Shown: positions 17,886 to 27,548, numbered from the stretch's first letter. The stretch is 62,926 bases of DNA from Sphingopyxis sp. UBA6723 (GCF_002454115.1 NZ_DKIH01000004.1:149894-212819); one strand, 5' to 3'. Program-made: numbers and translations. The notes: generated by a model not told the origin, from the sequence alone.

Positions 17886-19205
17886 TCAGTCCCTTTCCTT
17901 GATATCGGGGGCGGCACCTGCTCCGCCGCGGTCGCCGTCCTTGATGATGTGCATCGCGCTCTGGCGGCGATGGCGGGCGGTTTGCTGGTCCTGGAGGCGC
18001 TGTGCCCACACTGGCGGCGCCGCGGCTGCCAAAGCGGTGTCAGCGGCCGCCAGCGGCGGCGCCGCAGTGCCTGGGCCGCGCGTCGTTCCCGCATTCCATG
18101 CCGCGGTGCGCCCGCGCTCGGCGGCAGCGCCGAGCCCGGCAGCCGAACGCAAGCGGCGACCCGATGCGCCCTTGGCAGCGGTGGCGATGCCGCTGAGCCC
18201 GGCGCCGACGCTCGCCGAGCCCGCGGTTTCCTGGCCGAGCTGGTAGGACGTCGATGCGGCGCTCCCCATGGCGGTACCCGCGCGGATTGCGCCCATCCCC
18301 GCCCCGCCCAGGCCGCGTGCGGCAGCGACCGCGCCAGCGCCGCCCATCGCGAGGCCGCCTGCGGCAAGCGCCGTCGTCGCCACGACCGAACCGGCGCCAA
18401 GCTGCGGCGCACCGGCGACGAGCCCCGAGGCAATGCCGGGACCGAAAATGGCCAGCCCGAACAGGGCCAGGCTCGCCAGCATCAGCGACACCGCCTGCTC
18501 GATCGTCACCGCCTCTCCAGTGAGCGCGCTGGTGAAGTCCGCGAAATAGTTGGAGCCGATGCCGACGATCACCGCGAGCACCATCAACTTGATCCCCGAC
18601 GAGACCACATTGCCGAGCACGCGCTCGGCAAGAAAGGCGGTGCGGTTCCACAGCGCAAAGGGCACGAGCACGAAGCCCGCGAGGCTGGTCAGCTTGAACT
18701 CGAGGATGGTGATGAACAGCTGGATCGCGAGGATGAAAAAAGCGGCGATCACGATCAGCCAGGCGATCACCAGCACTGCGATTTCGATGAAATTGTCGAA
18801 GAAGGCGATCGGCCCGACCAGTTCTTTCGCCTGCTCGAGCAAGGGCCAGGCGGCCTCGAAGCCGGTGCCGGCGAGACGGCCCGGCATCAACAGATCCTGC
18901 GGCCCAATCGCGCTGCCGCCCGCGGTCAGCCCGAGGCCCGCAAAGGAGCGGAAAATGATATCGGAGAGCGTCTGGAAGCTGTTGAGGATCAGCGCAAATA
19001 CACCGACGTAAAGGATCTTCTTCAGAAACTTGGCGATGACATCATCCTCGCCGCCCAGCGCCCAGAACAGCCCGGCGAGGGTGATGTCGATGCCGATCAG
19101 GATGGTGGTGAGGAAGGCGACATCACCGCCCAGCAGCCCGAACCCGCTGTCGATATAGGCAACAAAGGCCTGCATGAACTGGTCGATGACGTTGAGATCG
19201 TCCAT
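17886..19205 (-). CDS. trbL: T4SS polytopic protein TrbL (VirB6)
   Basis: 439 aa. The N-terminal 300 residues contain about six membrane helices with FLTTILIGIDITLAGLFWALG and ILYVGVFALILNSFQTLSD. The rest is a long Gly/Ala-rich low-complexity tail typical of TrbL. The start at 19205 has GAGG 9 nt upstream; ATG 19214 is a close alternative. It is the inner-membrane channel component. Confidence 0.93.
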   Translation of the reverse strand: MDDLNVIDQFMQAFVAYIDSGFGLLGGDVAFLTTILIGIDITLAGLFWALGGEDDVIAKFLKKILYVGVFALILNSFQTLSDIIFRSFAGLGLTAGGSAIGPQDLLMPGRLAGTGFEAAWPLLEQAKELVGPIAFFDNFIEIAVLVIAWLIVIAAFFILAIQLFITILEFKLTSLAGFVLVPFALWNRTAFLAERVLGNVVSSGIKLMVLAVIVGIGSNYFADFTSALTGEAVTIEQAVSLMLASLALFGLAIFGPGIASGLVAGAPQLGAGSVVATTALAAGGLAMGGAGAVAAARGLGGAGMGAIRAGTAMGSAASTSYQLGQETAGSASVGAGLSGIATAAKGASGRRLRSAAGLGAAAERGRTAAWNAGTTRGPGTAAPPLAAADTALAAAAPPVWAQRLQDQQTARHRRQSAMHIIKDGDRGGAGAAPDIKERD

Positions 19206-19334
19206 GGCGCACATCCTCGGTAAGTTTGTCGCGGGGGCCGGCAGCCAGGATATGGTGGCCGCGGCCCCCGCAACGGGGCAGCCTTGGGCTCGGGTCAGCG
19301 GTTGCGGCCCGTCCTGCCCCAATCGGTACGGCGG

Positions 19335-20054
19335 CTATCGGCGGGGCGGCGTCCAGGCGCTGCCGTCGCCAAGGAAACGGCGCGTCGATTCGCGCGCTTC
19401 GCGCGCGATCTGCCCGCGCGCCGCCCGTTCGCGCGTTTCCTCGCGGAACTGCGCCGCCATCAACTGCTGGATCTGGAATTGCTGCTTGGCCGCCAGCGCA
19501 AGCAGCTGGTTGGTCGCTTGCTGCGCCTGCAAACCGCCCTGGGCGCCCTGGCTCCGCTCGACGATAGCCCCCAGCGCCTCGGCGTCGCTGCGGACATTTT
19601 CGACAATCCCGCTCTGGACGCCCATCGCATGCCGAAAGGCGGTCATTTCGGCCTCGAGCCGCGCCCGAGCCGCCGCGATGCGCGCGTCGCGCCGGGCCAG
19701 ATGATCGAACTGGCTGGGAAACGCGCTGCGGAACTGGTCGTCGAGACGGTCGACCCGAAAATCGATGCCTTGTGCCTGCCCCATCAGCCGGTCGATCTGC
19801 TGGAGCCGCTGCTCGAGCGCCGCCAGCTGCGGAAAATCGATCGTCGCAAGATTGCGCTGCTGGTTGACGAGCATCTGCGCTTCGTTCTGGAGCGACTGGA
19901 TCTGCTGGTTGATCTGCTGGAGGGTGCGCGCCGCGGTCAGCAAATTCTGCGAATAGTTGGCGCTGTCGAATACCGGCATGGCGGCGGCCGCGCCGGCGCT
20001 CCCCGCGAGCGGGGCGAGCGCGGTGGCCAGCAAGGCGATAGCAATTCTTTTCAT
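19335..20054 (-). CDS. trbJ: T4SS pilus-tip/minor component TrbJ (VirB5)
   Basis: About 239 aa with signal peptide (MKRIAIALLATALAPLAGSAGA). A long helical coiled-coil body is rich in Gln (TLQQINQQIQSLQNEAQMLVNQQRN). This VirB5/TrbJ shape is standard between trbE and trbL. No separate trbK lipoprotein gene is visible in the 129-bp gap before trbL. Its ATG overlaps the trbE stop. Confidence 0.92.
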   Translation of the reverse strand: MKRIAIALLATALAPLAGSAGAAAAMPVFDSANYSQNLLTAARTLQQINQQIQSLQNEAQMLVNQQRNLATIDFPQLAALEQRLQQIDRLMGQAQGIDFRVDRLDDQFRSAFPSQFDHLARRDARIAAARARLEAEMTAFRHAMGVQSGIVENVRSDAEALGAIVERSQGAQGGLQAQQATNQLLALAAKQQFQIQQLMAAQFREETRERAARGQIAREARESTRRFLGDGSAWTPPRR

Positions 20055-22555
20055 CTGACGTCTCCTTCGGGGGTGGGGGTTTCGGGCGGGGCGGCGCCAG
20101 GAAATCCGGCGAGCAGGTCGGCGGCCCAATCCAGGTCGGCGTCGCGCAGGAACTCGGCCGCAAACGCTGCCGCGCCATGCTGGGCGACGAGCGCGTCGAT
20201 GCGCTTTTGCGCCTCGGCGCCGGAGGCACCGCACAGCGCCAGCGCAATGGGGCCGAGGCCAAGCTCGAACAGCCGGTTGCCGCGGGCCGATTGCAGGTAA
20301 TAATGGCGCTTGGGGGTGGCGCGCGCGATCAGCTCGATCTGCCGGTGGTTGAGTCCGAAGCGCGCATAGGCCGCCGCCGACTGCGGCTCGATCGCGCGAT
20401 CGTTGGGCAGCAGGATGCGCTGCGGGCAGCTCTCGATGATCGCGGGGGCAATCCGGCTGTCGGCGATGTCGGCGAGACTCTGCGTCGCGAACACCACCGA
20501 CACATTCTTCTTGCGCAGCACTTTCAGCCATTCGCGGATGCGCGCGGCGAACAGCGGATGATCGAGGAAGACCCAGGCTTCGTCGAGGATGAGCAGGGTC
20601 GGTCGCCCATCGAACCGGTCTTCGAGCCGGTGAAACAAATAGGTGAGGACGGGCTGGACGGCGCCCGCCTGCCCCATCAGCGTCTCGGTCTCGAAACATT
20701 GCACGTCGGCGATCGCGAGCTCGTCGTCGGCGGCGTCGAGCATCTGTCCGAACGGGCCTTCGAGCGTGTAGGGCGCGAGCGCGCGGCGCAGCGCCGCCGA
20801 CTGGAGCAGCAGCGACAAACCGGTAAGTGTGCGCTCCTCGGCGGGGGCGGTCGCCAGATTGCCGAGCGCCGACCACACCGCCTCTTTGACATCGGGGGTG
20901 GGATCCACCCGCTCATTGGCGAGCAGCCCCGTCACCCATTCGGCGGCCCAGGCGCGCTCGGCCGCGCGATCGATATGGCGCAGCGGCTGGAAGGCCAGAC
21001 CCCTGCCCCGCGCCGCGGCGGCACCGCCCGCGGCTTCACCGACGTCGGCCTCGCCGCCAAGGCCGAGCGCGTGGTGGGCGCCGCCGCACGCGAGCACCGC
21101 CGCGCGCGCCGAATAACCCTTGTCGAAAATATAGACCTGCGCCCCGGGATAGCGGCGAAACTGCAGCGCGAGCAGGCCGAGCAGGACCGACTTGCCGGCG
21201 CCCGTCGGCCCGACGATCATCATGTGCCCGACATCGCCGACGTGGGTCGACAGCCGAAACGGCGTCGCGCCGCCGGTTTCGGCGATCATGAGCGGCGGTC
21301 CGCCGAGATGATCGTTGCGCGGCGGCCCGGCCCAGACCGACGACAGCGGCATCAGGTGGGCGAGGTTGAGCGTGTGGACGAGTGGCTGGCGGACATTGGC
21401 ATAGACATGCGCGGGCAAGGATCCGAGCCAGGCTTCGACCGCATTGACGCTTTCGCGGATCGCCGAGAAGCCAAGCCCGGTCACGATCCGCTCGACGCCG
21501 CGCAGCTTTTCGTCGACCCGCGCCCGGTCGCGATCGGCAACCGTGATCGTCGTCGTCAGATGGCCGAACGCGACGTCATCGCCGCCGAGCGCCTGCAAGG
21601 CGAGATCGGCGTCGTGCATCTTGTTGTCGGCATCGCTGTCGAGGAGCTGCGCTGGCTGGTTGTACATGACTTCGCGCAGCAGCGCGGTGATCGATTTGCG
21701 CTTGTTGAACCACTGGCGGCGCAGCCGGGTCAGCGCCTTGGTCGCGTCGGTCTTGTCGAGGGTTATGAAGCGCGTCACCCAACGATAGGAAAAGCCTTGA
21801 TGATTGAGCGCGTCGAGCAGCCCGGGCCGACTGAGATTGGGAAAACCGATAAGCGTGAGGGTGCGCAGATGCGTCTGCCCGAGCATCGGCTCGAGACCAC
21901 CGACCAGCGGCGTGTCGGCGAGCAGCGCGTCGAGATAGAGCGGCGTCTCGGGCACCGCGACATCATGGTGTCGCTCGGAGATCGTGCCGTGCAGATAGGT
22001 CAGCATTTCGCCGTCGCCGAGCGCGCGCACCGCGGGCATGAACCCCGCCATCAGGTCGAGCGCGCGATCGGTCTCGGCGATGAAGCCGGCCAGCGCCTGC
22101 CGCCAGTCGCGCCCTTCGCCCGCTGCGCTCCGCTCGACCAGGAACCGGCCCGCGCGGTCGGTGCGGTCGGCATCGGCAAGATAGGTGAGCGTCAGATAAT
22201 GACGGCTCTCATAATGCGCCTCGGCGCTTTCGAAAGCAGCGCGGCGCTCCTGATCGACGAGCCAGCTGGCCGCGTCGGGGAAGTCGCTCGCGGGATAGCC
22301 GAGCGCTTCGCGGCGCGCGGCCTCGATATGAAGCGCCCATCCCGATCCGAACCGCTTGAGCATATTGTTGGCGCGCGCGGCGACCGACACGAGCTCGGCC
22401 TCGGTCGCCGATTCCAGATCGGGACCGCGAAACGCCAGCACCCGGCTGAAACTGCCGTCCTTGTTGAGAATGACCCCGGGCGCGACGAGCGCCGCCCACG
22501 GCAGGTGGTCAGCAAGCCGGTCGGCGCTGGCCCGATATTCGCGCAGGTTCAGCAT
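20051..22555 (-). CDS. trbE: T4SS ATPase TrbE (VirB4)
   Basis: 834 aa, normal for VirB4. It has the CagE/TrbE N-domain (LREYRASADRLADHLPWAALV), Walker A GPTGAGKSVLL, Walker B PTLLILDEAWVFLDH, and the downstream RKKNVSVVFATQSLADIADS motif. It energises pilus biogenesis and substrate transfer at the inner membrane. The start overlaps trbD by 7 bp. Confidence 0.97.
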   Translation of the reverse strand: MLNLREYRASADRLADHLPWAALVAPGVILNKDGSFSRVLAFRGPDLESATEAELVSVAARANNMLKRFGSGWALHIEAARREALGYPASDFPDAASWLVDQERRAAFESAEAHYESRHYLTLTYLADADRTDRAGRFLVERSAAGEGRDWRQALAGFIAETDRALDLMAGFMPAVRALGDGEMLTYLHGTISERHHDVAVPETPLYLDALLADTPLVGGLEPMLGQTHLRTLTLIGFPNLSRPGLLDALNHQGFSYRWVTRFITLDKTDATKALTRLRRQWFNKRKSITALLREVMYNQPAQLLDSDADNKMHDADLALQALGGDDVAFGHLTTTITVADRDRARVDEKLRGVERIVTGLGFSAIRESVNAVEAWLGSLPAHVYANVRQPLVHTLNLAHLMPLSSVWAGPPRNDHLGGPPLMIAETGGATPFRLSTHVGDVGHMMIVGPTGAGKSVLLGLLALQFRRYPGAQVYIFDKGYSARAAVLACGGAHHALGLGGEADVGEAAGGAAAARGRGLAFQPLRHIDRAAERAWAAEWVTGLLANERVDPTPDVKEAVWSALGNLATAPAEERTLTGLSLLLQSAALRRALAPYTLEGPFGQMLDAADDELAIADVQCFETETLMGQAGAVQPVLTYLFHRLEDRFDGRPTLLILDEAWVFLDHPLFAARIREWLKVLRKKNVSVVFATQSLADIADSRIAPAIIESCPQRILLPNDRAIEPQSAAAYARFGLNHRQIELIARATPKRHYYLQSARGNRLFELGLGPIALALCGASGAEAQKRIDALVAQHGAAAFAAEFLRDADLDWAADLLAGFPGAAPPETPTPEGDVR

Positions 22556-22818
22556 GCCAGATAGCCTCGCTGTTTGAGATGTCGCAGCAGCACCGGCGCA
22601 AAGTCAGGGTCGCGCCGTGCCGCCATGACGGCTGCCGTGTGGCCGAGCGCCCAGAGACCGAGACCGGCGACCCATTGCTGGAGCCCGAGCCCGAGCGCCG
22701 CGGCGAGCGTGCCGTTGAGGATGGCGAGCGCCCGCGGCGCGCCGCCGAGCAGGATCGGCTCGGCGAGCGCGCGATGCACGGGAACCTCGAAGCCTTCGAT
22801 CGGAGCGGACCCGGTCAT
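22549..22818 (-). CDS. trbD: T4SS membrane protein TrbD (VirB3)
   Basis: 89 aa with FEVPVHRALAEPILLGGAPRALAILNGTLAAALGLGL, the VirB3 signature, and one to two membrane helices. VirB3 anchors VirB4 to the membrane. It overlaps trbE and trbC on either side. Confidence 0.93.
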   Translation of the reverse strand: MTGSAPIEGFEVPVHRALAEPILLGGAPRALAILNGTLAAALGLGLQQWVAGLGLWALGHTAAVMAARRDPDFAPVLLRHLKQRGYLAC

Positions 22819-23183
22819 GCGATCAGCGCTCCGCCGCCGAAGCTGAAGAAGGTCAGAAAGAAGCTGGAGGCCGCAAAGGCGATCGACAGACCGAAGACGA
22901 CCTGAATCATCCGCCGAAAGCCGCCGGCGGTGTCGCCGAACGCCAGCGTCAGGCCGGTGGTGATGATGATGATCACCGCGACGATCTTGGCGACCGGACC
23001 CTGCACCGATTCCAACACGCGCTGCAGCGGTTGTTCCCAGGGCATGCCCGAGCCGGCGGCGTGCGCGGCAGCGCTCCAGCCAAGGACAAGTCCAACCGCG
23101 ACGCTGGCCGCGGCGATGGTCAGCAGCGCCGGCGCGCGCGAGCGCGCCTTGGCAAATGGCAGGTGGACGGCAGGCACATTCAT
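22815..23183 (-). CDS. trbC: Conjugal pilin TrbC (VirB2)
   Basis: 122 aa. A long signal/first membrane segment is followed by mature pilin sequence GSGMPWEQPLQRVLESVQGPVAKIVAVIIIITTGLTLAFGDTAGGFRRM and a second hydrophobic helix. This is the VirB2/TrbC layout. The ATG at 23183 lies 2 bp from the trbB stop. The main pilus subunit. Confidence 0.93.
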   Translation of the reverse strand: MNVPAVHLPFAKARSRAPALLTIAAASVAVGLVLGWSAAAHAAGSGMPWEQPLQRVLESVQGPVAKIVAVIIIITTGLTLAFGDTAGGFRRMIQVVFGLSIAFAASSFFLTFFSFGGGALIA

Positions 23184-23184
23184 A

Positions 23185-24189
23185 TCAGGCTCCTTCAGAG
23201 GCAGGGGGTTGGGACATGAGCGCGTCGACCAGGTAGCCGCCCGCCGGATCGAGGCCCGCGACGCGCACCACCGTCTCGATGCGCCGCGCGAGCCCGCGAC
23301 CCGAGAGGAAGACGATGCAGTCGATCGCCTCGGCAATGAGGCGCTGCGGCACGGTGACCACGGCTTCCTGGATGAGCTGTTCGAGCCGGTAGAGCGCCGC
23401 GAGCGCGCTGTTGGCGTGGACGGTCGCAATGCCGCCGGGGTGCCCGGTGTTCCACGCCTTGAGCATGTCGAGCGCCTCGCGCCCGCGCACCTCGCCGACG
23501 ATGATGCGGTCGGGCCGCAAGCGCAGCGTCGAGCGCACAAGGTCGGCCATGCTCACCGCCCCCTCGCCCGCGCCGCTCGCCGCCCGCGTCCGTAGCGCGA
23601 CGACGTCGCGCGCGGCGCATTGCAGCTCGCGGGTATCCTCGATCAGGATCACCCGCTGATCGAGATCGGCCATCTCGGCGAGCAGCGCATTGGCAAGCGT
23701 CGTTTTGCCCGACGACGTCCCGCCGGCGACAAGGATGTTCTGCCGCGCACGGACTGCGGCGGCGAGCTGCGTCGCGGTCGCGGTCGGCATGATACGGTCA
23801 GCGACATAATCGCGCAGCGTGTAGATCTTTGCCGCCGGCTTGCGGATCGACAAACAGGGCGCGCGCGATACCGGCGGCAATATGCCCTCGAAGCGTTCGC
23901 CTGCCCCCTGCCCGTGCGGCGGCAGTTCGGCCGAGACGATCGGCGCCAGCGCATGCGCCTCGCTGCGGGCATGCGAGGCCACCAGGCGGATGATCCGCTC
24001 GACCTTGGCGGGATCGAACATGACGCCGCTGTCGCGGCGGCCCTCGCCGAGCCGGTCGATCCACAGGCGCCCATCGGGGTTGATCATGATTTCGGCGACC
24101 TCGGGATCGGCGAGCGCGGCCGCAATCGTCGGCCCCATCGCGGTGTGCAGCATCGCGCGGCTGCGGGCAGCGGACAGGCTCTCGCTCAT
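23185..24189 (-). CDS. trbB: T4SS traffic ATPase TrbB (VirB11)
   Basis: 334 aa secretion ATPase. It has Walker A VAGGTSSGKTTLAN, an Asp box (RVILIEDTRELQC), Walker B in RPDRIIVGEVRGREALDML, and a His box (WNTGHPGGIATVHANS). Hexameric motor at the cytoplasmic face, switching the machine between pilus assembly and DNA transfer. It is coupled to the upstream ribbon-helix-helix gene by a 4-bp overlap. Confidence 0.96.
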   Translation of the reverse strand: MSESLSAARSRAMLHTAMGPTIAAALADPEVAEIMINPDGRLWIDRLGEGRRDSGVMFDPAKVERIIRLVASHARSEAHALAPIVSAELPPHGQGAGERFEGILPPVSRAPCLSIRKPAAKIYTLRDYVADRIMPTATATQLAAAVRARQNILVAGGTSSGKTTLANALLAEMADLDQRVILIEDTRELQCAARDVVALRTRAASGAGEGAVSMADLVRSTLRLRPDRIIVGEVRGREALDMLKAWNTGHPGGIATVHANSALAALYRLEQLIQEAVVTVPQRLIAEAIDCIVFLSGRGLARRIETVVRVAGLDPAGGYLVDALMSQPPASEGA

Positions 24190-24608
24190 CGCCGCGTCTC
24201 CCGCTCGGCGGGCGTACCAAGCGTTCGCCTGCCGCTCGCCATCGCCTCGCCCACCCGCTCGACAAACGCGTTGAACCGGTCGCGGCCGACCGCGCGCGCC
24301 GCCTCGTCGCCGTCGGCGAGCGGCGCCTGGACCATCAGCTGGTAACGGACGAAGAGCGCGAGGCTTTCGAGCAGGATATGGCCGTCGCGCTCGATCCGCC
24401 CGAGCGCCATCGACATGCGGTCGAGCCGCACGCTGAACCTCGTCTCAAGCTCCGACACCGCCTGCCGGTTCAGCCAGGCCGTCAGCGCATCGGCAAGGAT
24501 CGCCGACTTGGCGGCGCCGGGGGCAGCAGCCAGCGCCTCGAACCGCTGACTGAGGTCGTGCGGCAGAAACAGCTGGTAGCGCACTTTATGGTCCTTGCGG
24601 CGGCCCAT
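24186..24608 (-). CDS. Ribbon-helix-helix (CopG-like) protein
   Basis: 140 aa. The N-terminus has a short strand and two helices (VRYQLFLPHDLSQRFEALAAAPGAAKSAILADALTAWLN), typical of RHH DNA-binding proteins found between traG and trbB in these ICEs. The C-terminal half is helical without a known domain. The ATG at 24608 is chosen over a TTG at 24614. Probably an autoregulator of the trb operon; this is inferred from position. Confidence 0.82.
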   Translation of the reverse strand: MGRRKDHKVRYQLFLPHDLSQRFEALAAAPGAAKSAILADALTAWLNRQAVSELETRFSVRLDRMSMALGRIERDGHILLESLALFVRYQLMVQAPLADGDEAARAVGRDRFNAFVERVGEAMASGRRTLGTPAERETRR

Positions 24609-24610
24609 GA

Positions 24611-26641
24611 TCAAAAGCTCGGCAGGCTGTCGTCGCCCTGCCCCTGGTTGATGGCATGGGCGCGCTGGACGTCGGCCAAGGAGCCGCTGGCTCGATCGAT
24701 GGCGCGTTTGTCGGCGGCGGGATCGACATCGTCTTTCTCGAGACCGAGCGGATCGATGTCGGCGGGCGGAGCGGGTGCGGGCAGCGGTGTATCGGGCAGC
24801 TCGGGGGTGCGTTGCTGCTGGAGGCCGCCGTCGTCGGCGCCGTCGTCGGGCGCGATTGCCGCCGCGAGCCGGGCATCGACGCGCCGCGCGAAGCTGCCCC
24901 AGTCGTCGGGTCGCGGCGCCGGACGATCGCGCAAGTTGCCATCGCCGAGCGCCGGCGGCGGCAGCAGCCGCACGGTAAATTGCGGATCGGTATAGTAGCG
25001 CAGCTTCTTGGCGCGGATCGGCGCCATGCCGGAGACCAGCACCAGCTCGTCGTCGGGATCGAGCTGCATCACCTCGCCCTGGGTCAGCAGCGGCCGCGCG
25101 GTTTCCTGGCGACTGACCATGACGTGCGCGAGCCAGGGCGCGAGCCGGTGCCCGGCATAGTTGCGCATCGCACGCTGTTCGGTCGCGACGCCGAGCGCGT
25201 CGGAGATCCGGCGCGCGGTCCGCTCGTCGTTGGTCGCGAAGGCGACGCGGACATGGCAGTTGTCGAGGATCGAATTATGCTCGCCATAGGCTTTTTCGAT
25301 CTGGTTGAGCGACTGGGCGATCAGAAAGGCGCGCACGCCATAGCCGGCCATGAAAGCGAGGCTCGTCTCGAAGAAATCGAGCCGCCCGAGGGCGGGGAAT
25401 TCGTCGAGCATCATCAGCAGCTGGTGGCGGCGCACCGCCGAACCACGATCGTCGAGCTTTTCGGTGAGGCGGCGGCCGATCTGGTTGAGGATGAGGCGGA
25501 CGAGCGGCTTGGTCCGGCTGATGTCCGACGGCGGGATGACAAGGTAGAGCGACAGCGGATGCGCCCCGTCGACGAGATCGGCGATCCGAAAATCGCAGCG
25601 CGAGGTAACGGCGGCCACGGTGGGATCGCGGTAGAGACCGAGGAACGACATCGCGGTCGACAGCACGCCCGAGCGCTCGTTTTCGCTCTTGTTGAGCAGC
25701 TCGCGCGCCGCCGAGGCGACCACCGGGTGGACCTGCGGCGCGTCGGGGCTGCCGATATGGTTGGTCGTCATCATCTGCCGCAGCGTCGCGGTGAAGGCGC
25801 GCTGCGGATCGGAAAGGAAGGTCGCGACGCGCGCGAGCGTCTTCTCCTCCTCGGCATAAAGAATGTGGAGGATCGCCCCGACGAGCAGCGCGTGTGACGT
25901 TTTCTCCCAATGGCTGCGGCGTTCGAGTGCGCCTTCGGGATCGACGAGAATATCGGCGATATTCTGGACGTCGCGCACCTCATGGAGGCCGCGGCGCACT
26001 TCGAGCAGCGGATTATAGCGGGCCGATGCGACATCGGTGGGGTTGAACATCAGCGCATGGCCGAAACGTGCGCGCCAGCCGGCGGTCAGCTGCCAGTTTT
26101 CGCCCTTGATATCGTGAATGACCGCGCTGCCGGTCCAGCTGAGCAGGGTCGGCACGACCAGGCCGACGCCCTTGCCCGAGCGCGTCGGCGCGAACGCCAT
26201 GACATGTTCGGGTCCGTCGTGGCGCAGATAATGGGCGCGGTGACGGCCGAGAAAAACCCCCGCATCGCGCGTCAGGCCGGCGCGGTCGATTTCGCGCGGG
26301 GTCGCCCAGCGCGCCGATCCATAGGTGGTAACGTGGCGCGATTGCCGCGCCCGCCACAGCGATCCCGCCACCGCGGCCGCGCAGCCCAGAAACCCGCTCG
26401 CGGCGGCCAGCGTGCCAGCCTTGTCGAAGACATGCGGCGCATAGGCTTCGTAATGATACCACCAGGGGAAGATCTGCCAGGGGCGGTAAATGGGCACCCC
26501 GAACAGATCGAACCAGGCCGCGCCGAGCTGCGCCTGATAGCCGAGCATCGCGGCGGCCCACTGGGTCGCCGCCCACAGGCCGGTGATCATGATCGCGAAG
26601 ACCAGACAGATCTGACCAATGAGCAATTTGGTGGGCGTCAT
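24611..26641 (-). CDS. traG: Type IV coupling protein TraG (VirD4)
   Basis: 676 aa. Two N-terminal membrane segments are followed by Walker A APTRSGKGVGLVVPTLL and Walker B LLMMLDEFPALGRLDFFE. Further T4CP motifs include LYLVIPPSDISRTKPLVRLILNQ. It recruits the relaxase-DNA complex to the channel. It opens the tra/trb operon. The spacer upstream carries a set of 10-bp repeats that may regulate it. Confidence 0.96.
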   Translation of the reverse strand: MTPTKLLIGQICLVFAIMITGLWAATQWAAAMLGYQAQLGAAWFDLFGVPIYRPWQIFPWWYHYEAYAPHVFDKAGTLAAASGFLGCAAAVAGSLWRARQSRHVTTYGSARWATPREIDRAGLTRDAGVFLGRHRAHYLRHDGPEHVMAFAPTRSGKGVGLVVPTLLSWTGSAVIHDIKGENWQLTAGWRARFGHALMFNPTDVASARYNPLLEVRRGLHEVRDVQNIADILVDPEGALERRSHWEKTSHALLVGAILHILYAEEEKTLARVATFLSDPQRAFTATLRQMMTTNHIGSPDAPQVHPVVASAARELLNKSENERSGVLSTAMSFLGLYRDPTVAAVTSRCDFRIADLVDGAHPLSLYLVIPPSDISRTKPLVRLILNQIGRRLTEKLDDRGSAVRRHQLLMMLDEFPALGRLDFFETSLAFMAGYGVRAFLIAQSLNQIEKAYGEHNSILDNCHVRVAFATNDERTARRISDALGVATEQRAMRNYAGHRLAPWLAHVMVSRQETARPLLTQGEVMQLDPDDELVLVSGMAPIRAKKLRYYTDPQFTVRLLPPPALGDGNLRDRPAPRPDDWGSFARRVDARLAAAIAPDDGADDGGLQQQRTPELPDTPLPAPAPPADIDPLGLEKDDVDPAADKRAIDRASGSLADVQRAHAINQGQGDDSLPSF

Positions 26642-26726
26642 GCACTGCTTCCTTCGAACGCGCCGGACTGGGCCGGCTGACGAAGCGAGAGTCAGCGAAA
26701 TCCACGCTCGAAAACACTACAGTTAC

Positions 26727-26778
26727 GCGGCATTTGGCGGCATTATGCGGCAATGACGCGGCCCAGGTGCGGCATATT
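26727..26778. repeat. Tandem 10-bp GCGGCATT-type repeats upstream of traG
   Basis: Three abutting units begin with GCGGCA at 26727, 26737 and 26747 (GCGGCATTTG, GCGGCATTAT, GCGGCAATGA). A fourth (GCGGCATATT) begins at 26769. The 10-bp period places every unit on the same helix face. They lie 86 bp upstream of traG, in the divergent spacer with the DJ-1 gene. Best read as an operator for an element regulator, possibly a transfer-origin feature. Confidence 0.6.
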
Positions 26779-26953
26779 CAGCTGCAAGTGGCCACCACCG
26801 CGCCCGAGTCGGCCATCGATTCGGGGTGATATGCGCCCGCGCCCGCCCGCGCCGGATTGCGGCCACCACCGCAATTTTTGCTCGGGTCGACCGGCGGGAC
26901 GCAACAACCTCCCACGCCGCGGATTGTCCGAGGATAACCCAAGGAGATTCCAG

Positions 26954-27514
26954 ATGGCCGACGCCAAGACCCTATCCCGCCGCCGCATCCTGATCATGGC
27001 GACCGACGGGTTCGAACAGTCCGAACTCGAAGTGCCGCTCGAACGGCTCGAAGCCGCGGGAGCGGACGTCGATGTTGCCGCCCTCACCGACGATGACATC
27101 ACGGGCTGGGACGGCGACGATTGGGGTGATGAGGTCGAGGTCGATCTCACGCTCGCCGAGGTCAAGGTCGAAGATTATGACGCGCTCGTGCTGCCCGGCG
27201 GCCAGATCAACCCCGATCTGCTGCGCGTCGAGGACAAGGCGATCGCCATAATCCGCGCTTTTGCGGCGGCCGACAAGCCGATCGCGGCCATCTGCCATGC
27301 GCCGTGGCTGCTGATCGAAGCCGGGCTCGCCAAGGGCAAGCGCATGACGAGCTACAAGTCGATCCGGACCGATGTCGCGAACGCCGGCGCCGAACTCGTC
27401 GACGAGCCGGTCGTGATTGACGGCAACCTCATCACCAGCCGCTGCCCTGACGATCTCCCCGCCTTTTGCGATGCGATCATCGACGCCTTCGCGGTCGCCG
27501 AAGCCGCCGCCTGA
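26954..27514 (+). CDS. DJ-1/PfpI-family protein (YhbO-like protease/deglycase)
   Basis: 186 aa. It has the flavodoxin-like DJ-1 fold with the acid in TDGFEQSEL and the nucleophile elbow AAICHAPWLLIEA (Cys-His). The C-terminal signature is KSIRTDVANAGAELVDEPVVIDGNLITSR. Homologues repair glycated proteins or nucleotides or act as stress peptidases; which applies here is unknown. A strong AAGGAG lies 7 bp before the ATG. First cargo gene after traG, divergent from it, with a strong hairpin right after the stop. Confidence 0.93.
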   Translation: MADAKTLSRRRILIMATDGFEQSELEVPLERLEAAGADVDVAALTDDDITGWDGDDWGDEVEVDLTLAEVKVEDYDALVLPGGQINPDLLRVEDKAIAIIRAFAAADKPIAAICHAPWLLIEAGLAKGKRMTSYKSIRTDVANAGAELVDEPVVIDGNLITSRCPDDLPAFCDAIIDAFAVAEAAA

Positions 27515-27521
27515 TCGCCGC

Positions 27522-27548
27522 GCGCCCTGCTGACCGACAGCAGGGCGC
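27522..27548 (+). terminator. Strong hairpin after the DJ-1 gene
   Basis: GCGCCCTGCTG (27522-27532) pairs perfectly with CAGCAGGGCGC (27538-27548) around a 5-nt loop, 8 bp after the stop codon. It lacks a clean T-run, so it may stop transcription weakly or protect the mRNA 3' end. Confidence 0.55.

Noticed and set aside
17949..19223. 424-codon plus-strand frame opposite trbL
   Set aside because: Shadow of a Gly/Ala-rich membrane gene.
20177..22564. Long 795-codon plus-strand open frame opposite trbE
   Set aside because: Composition is Arg/Gly/Gln-rich with no domain; it mirrors the wobble pattern of trbE, which has Walker motifs and full-length match to VirB4.
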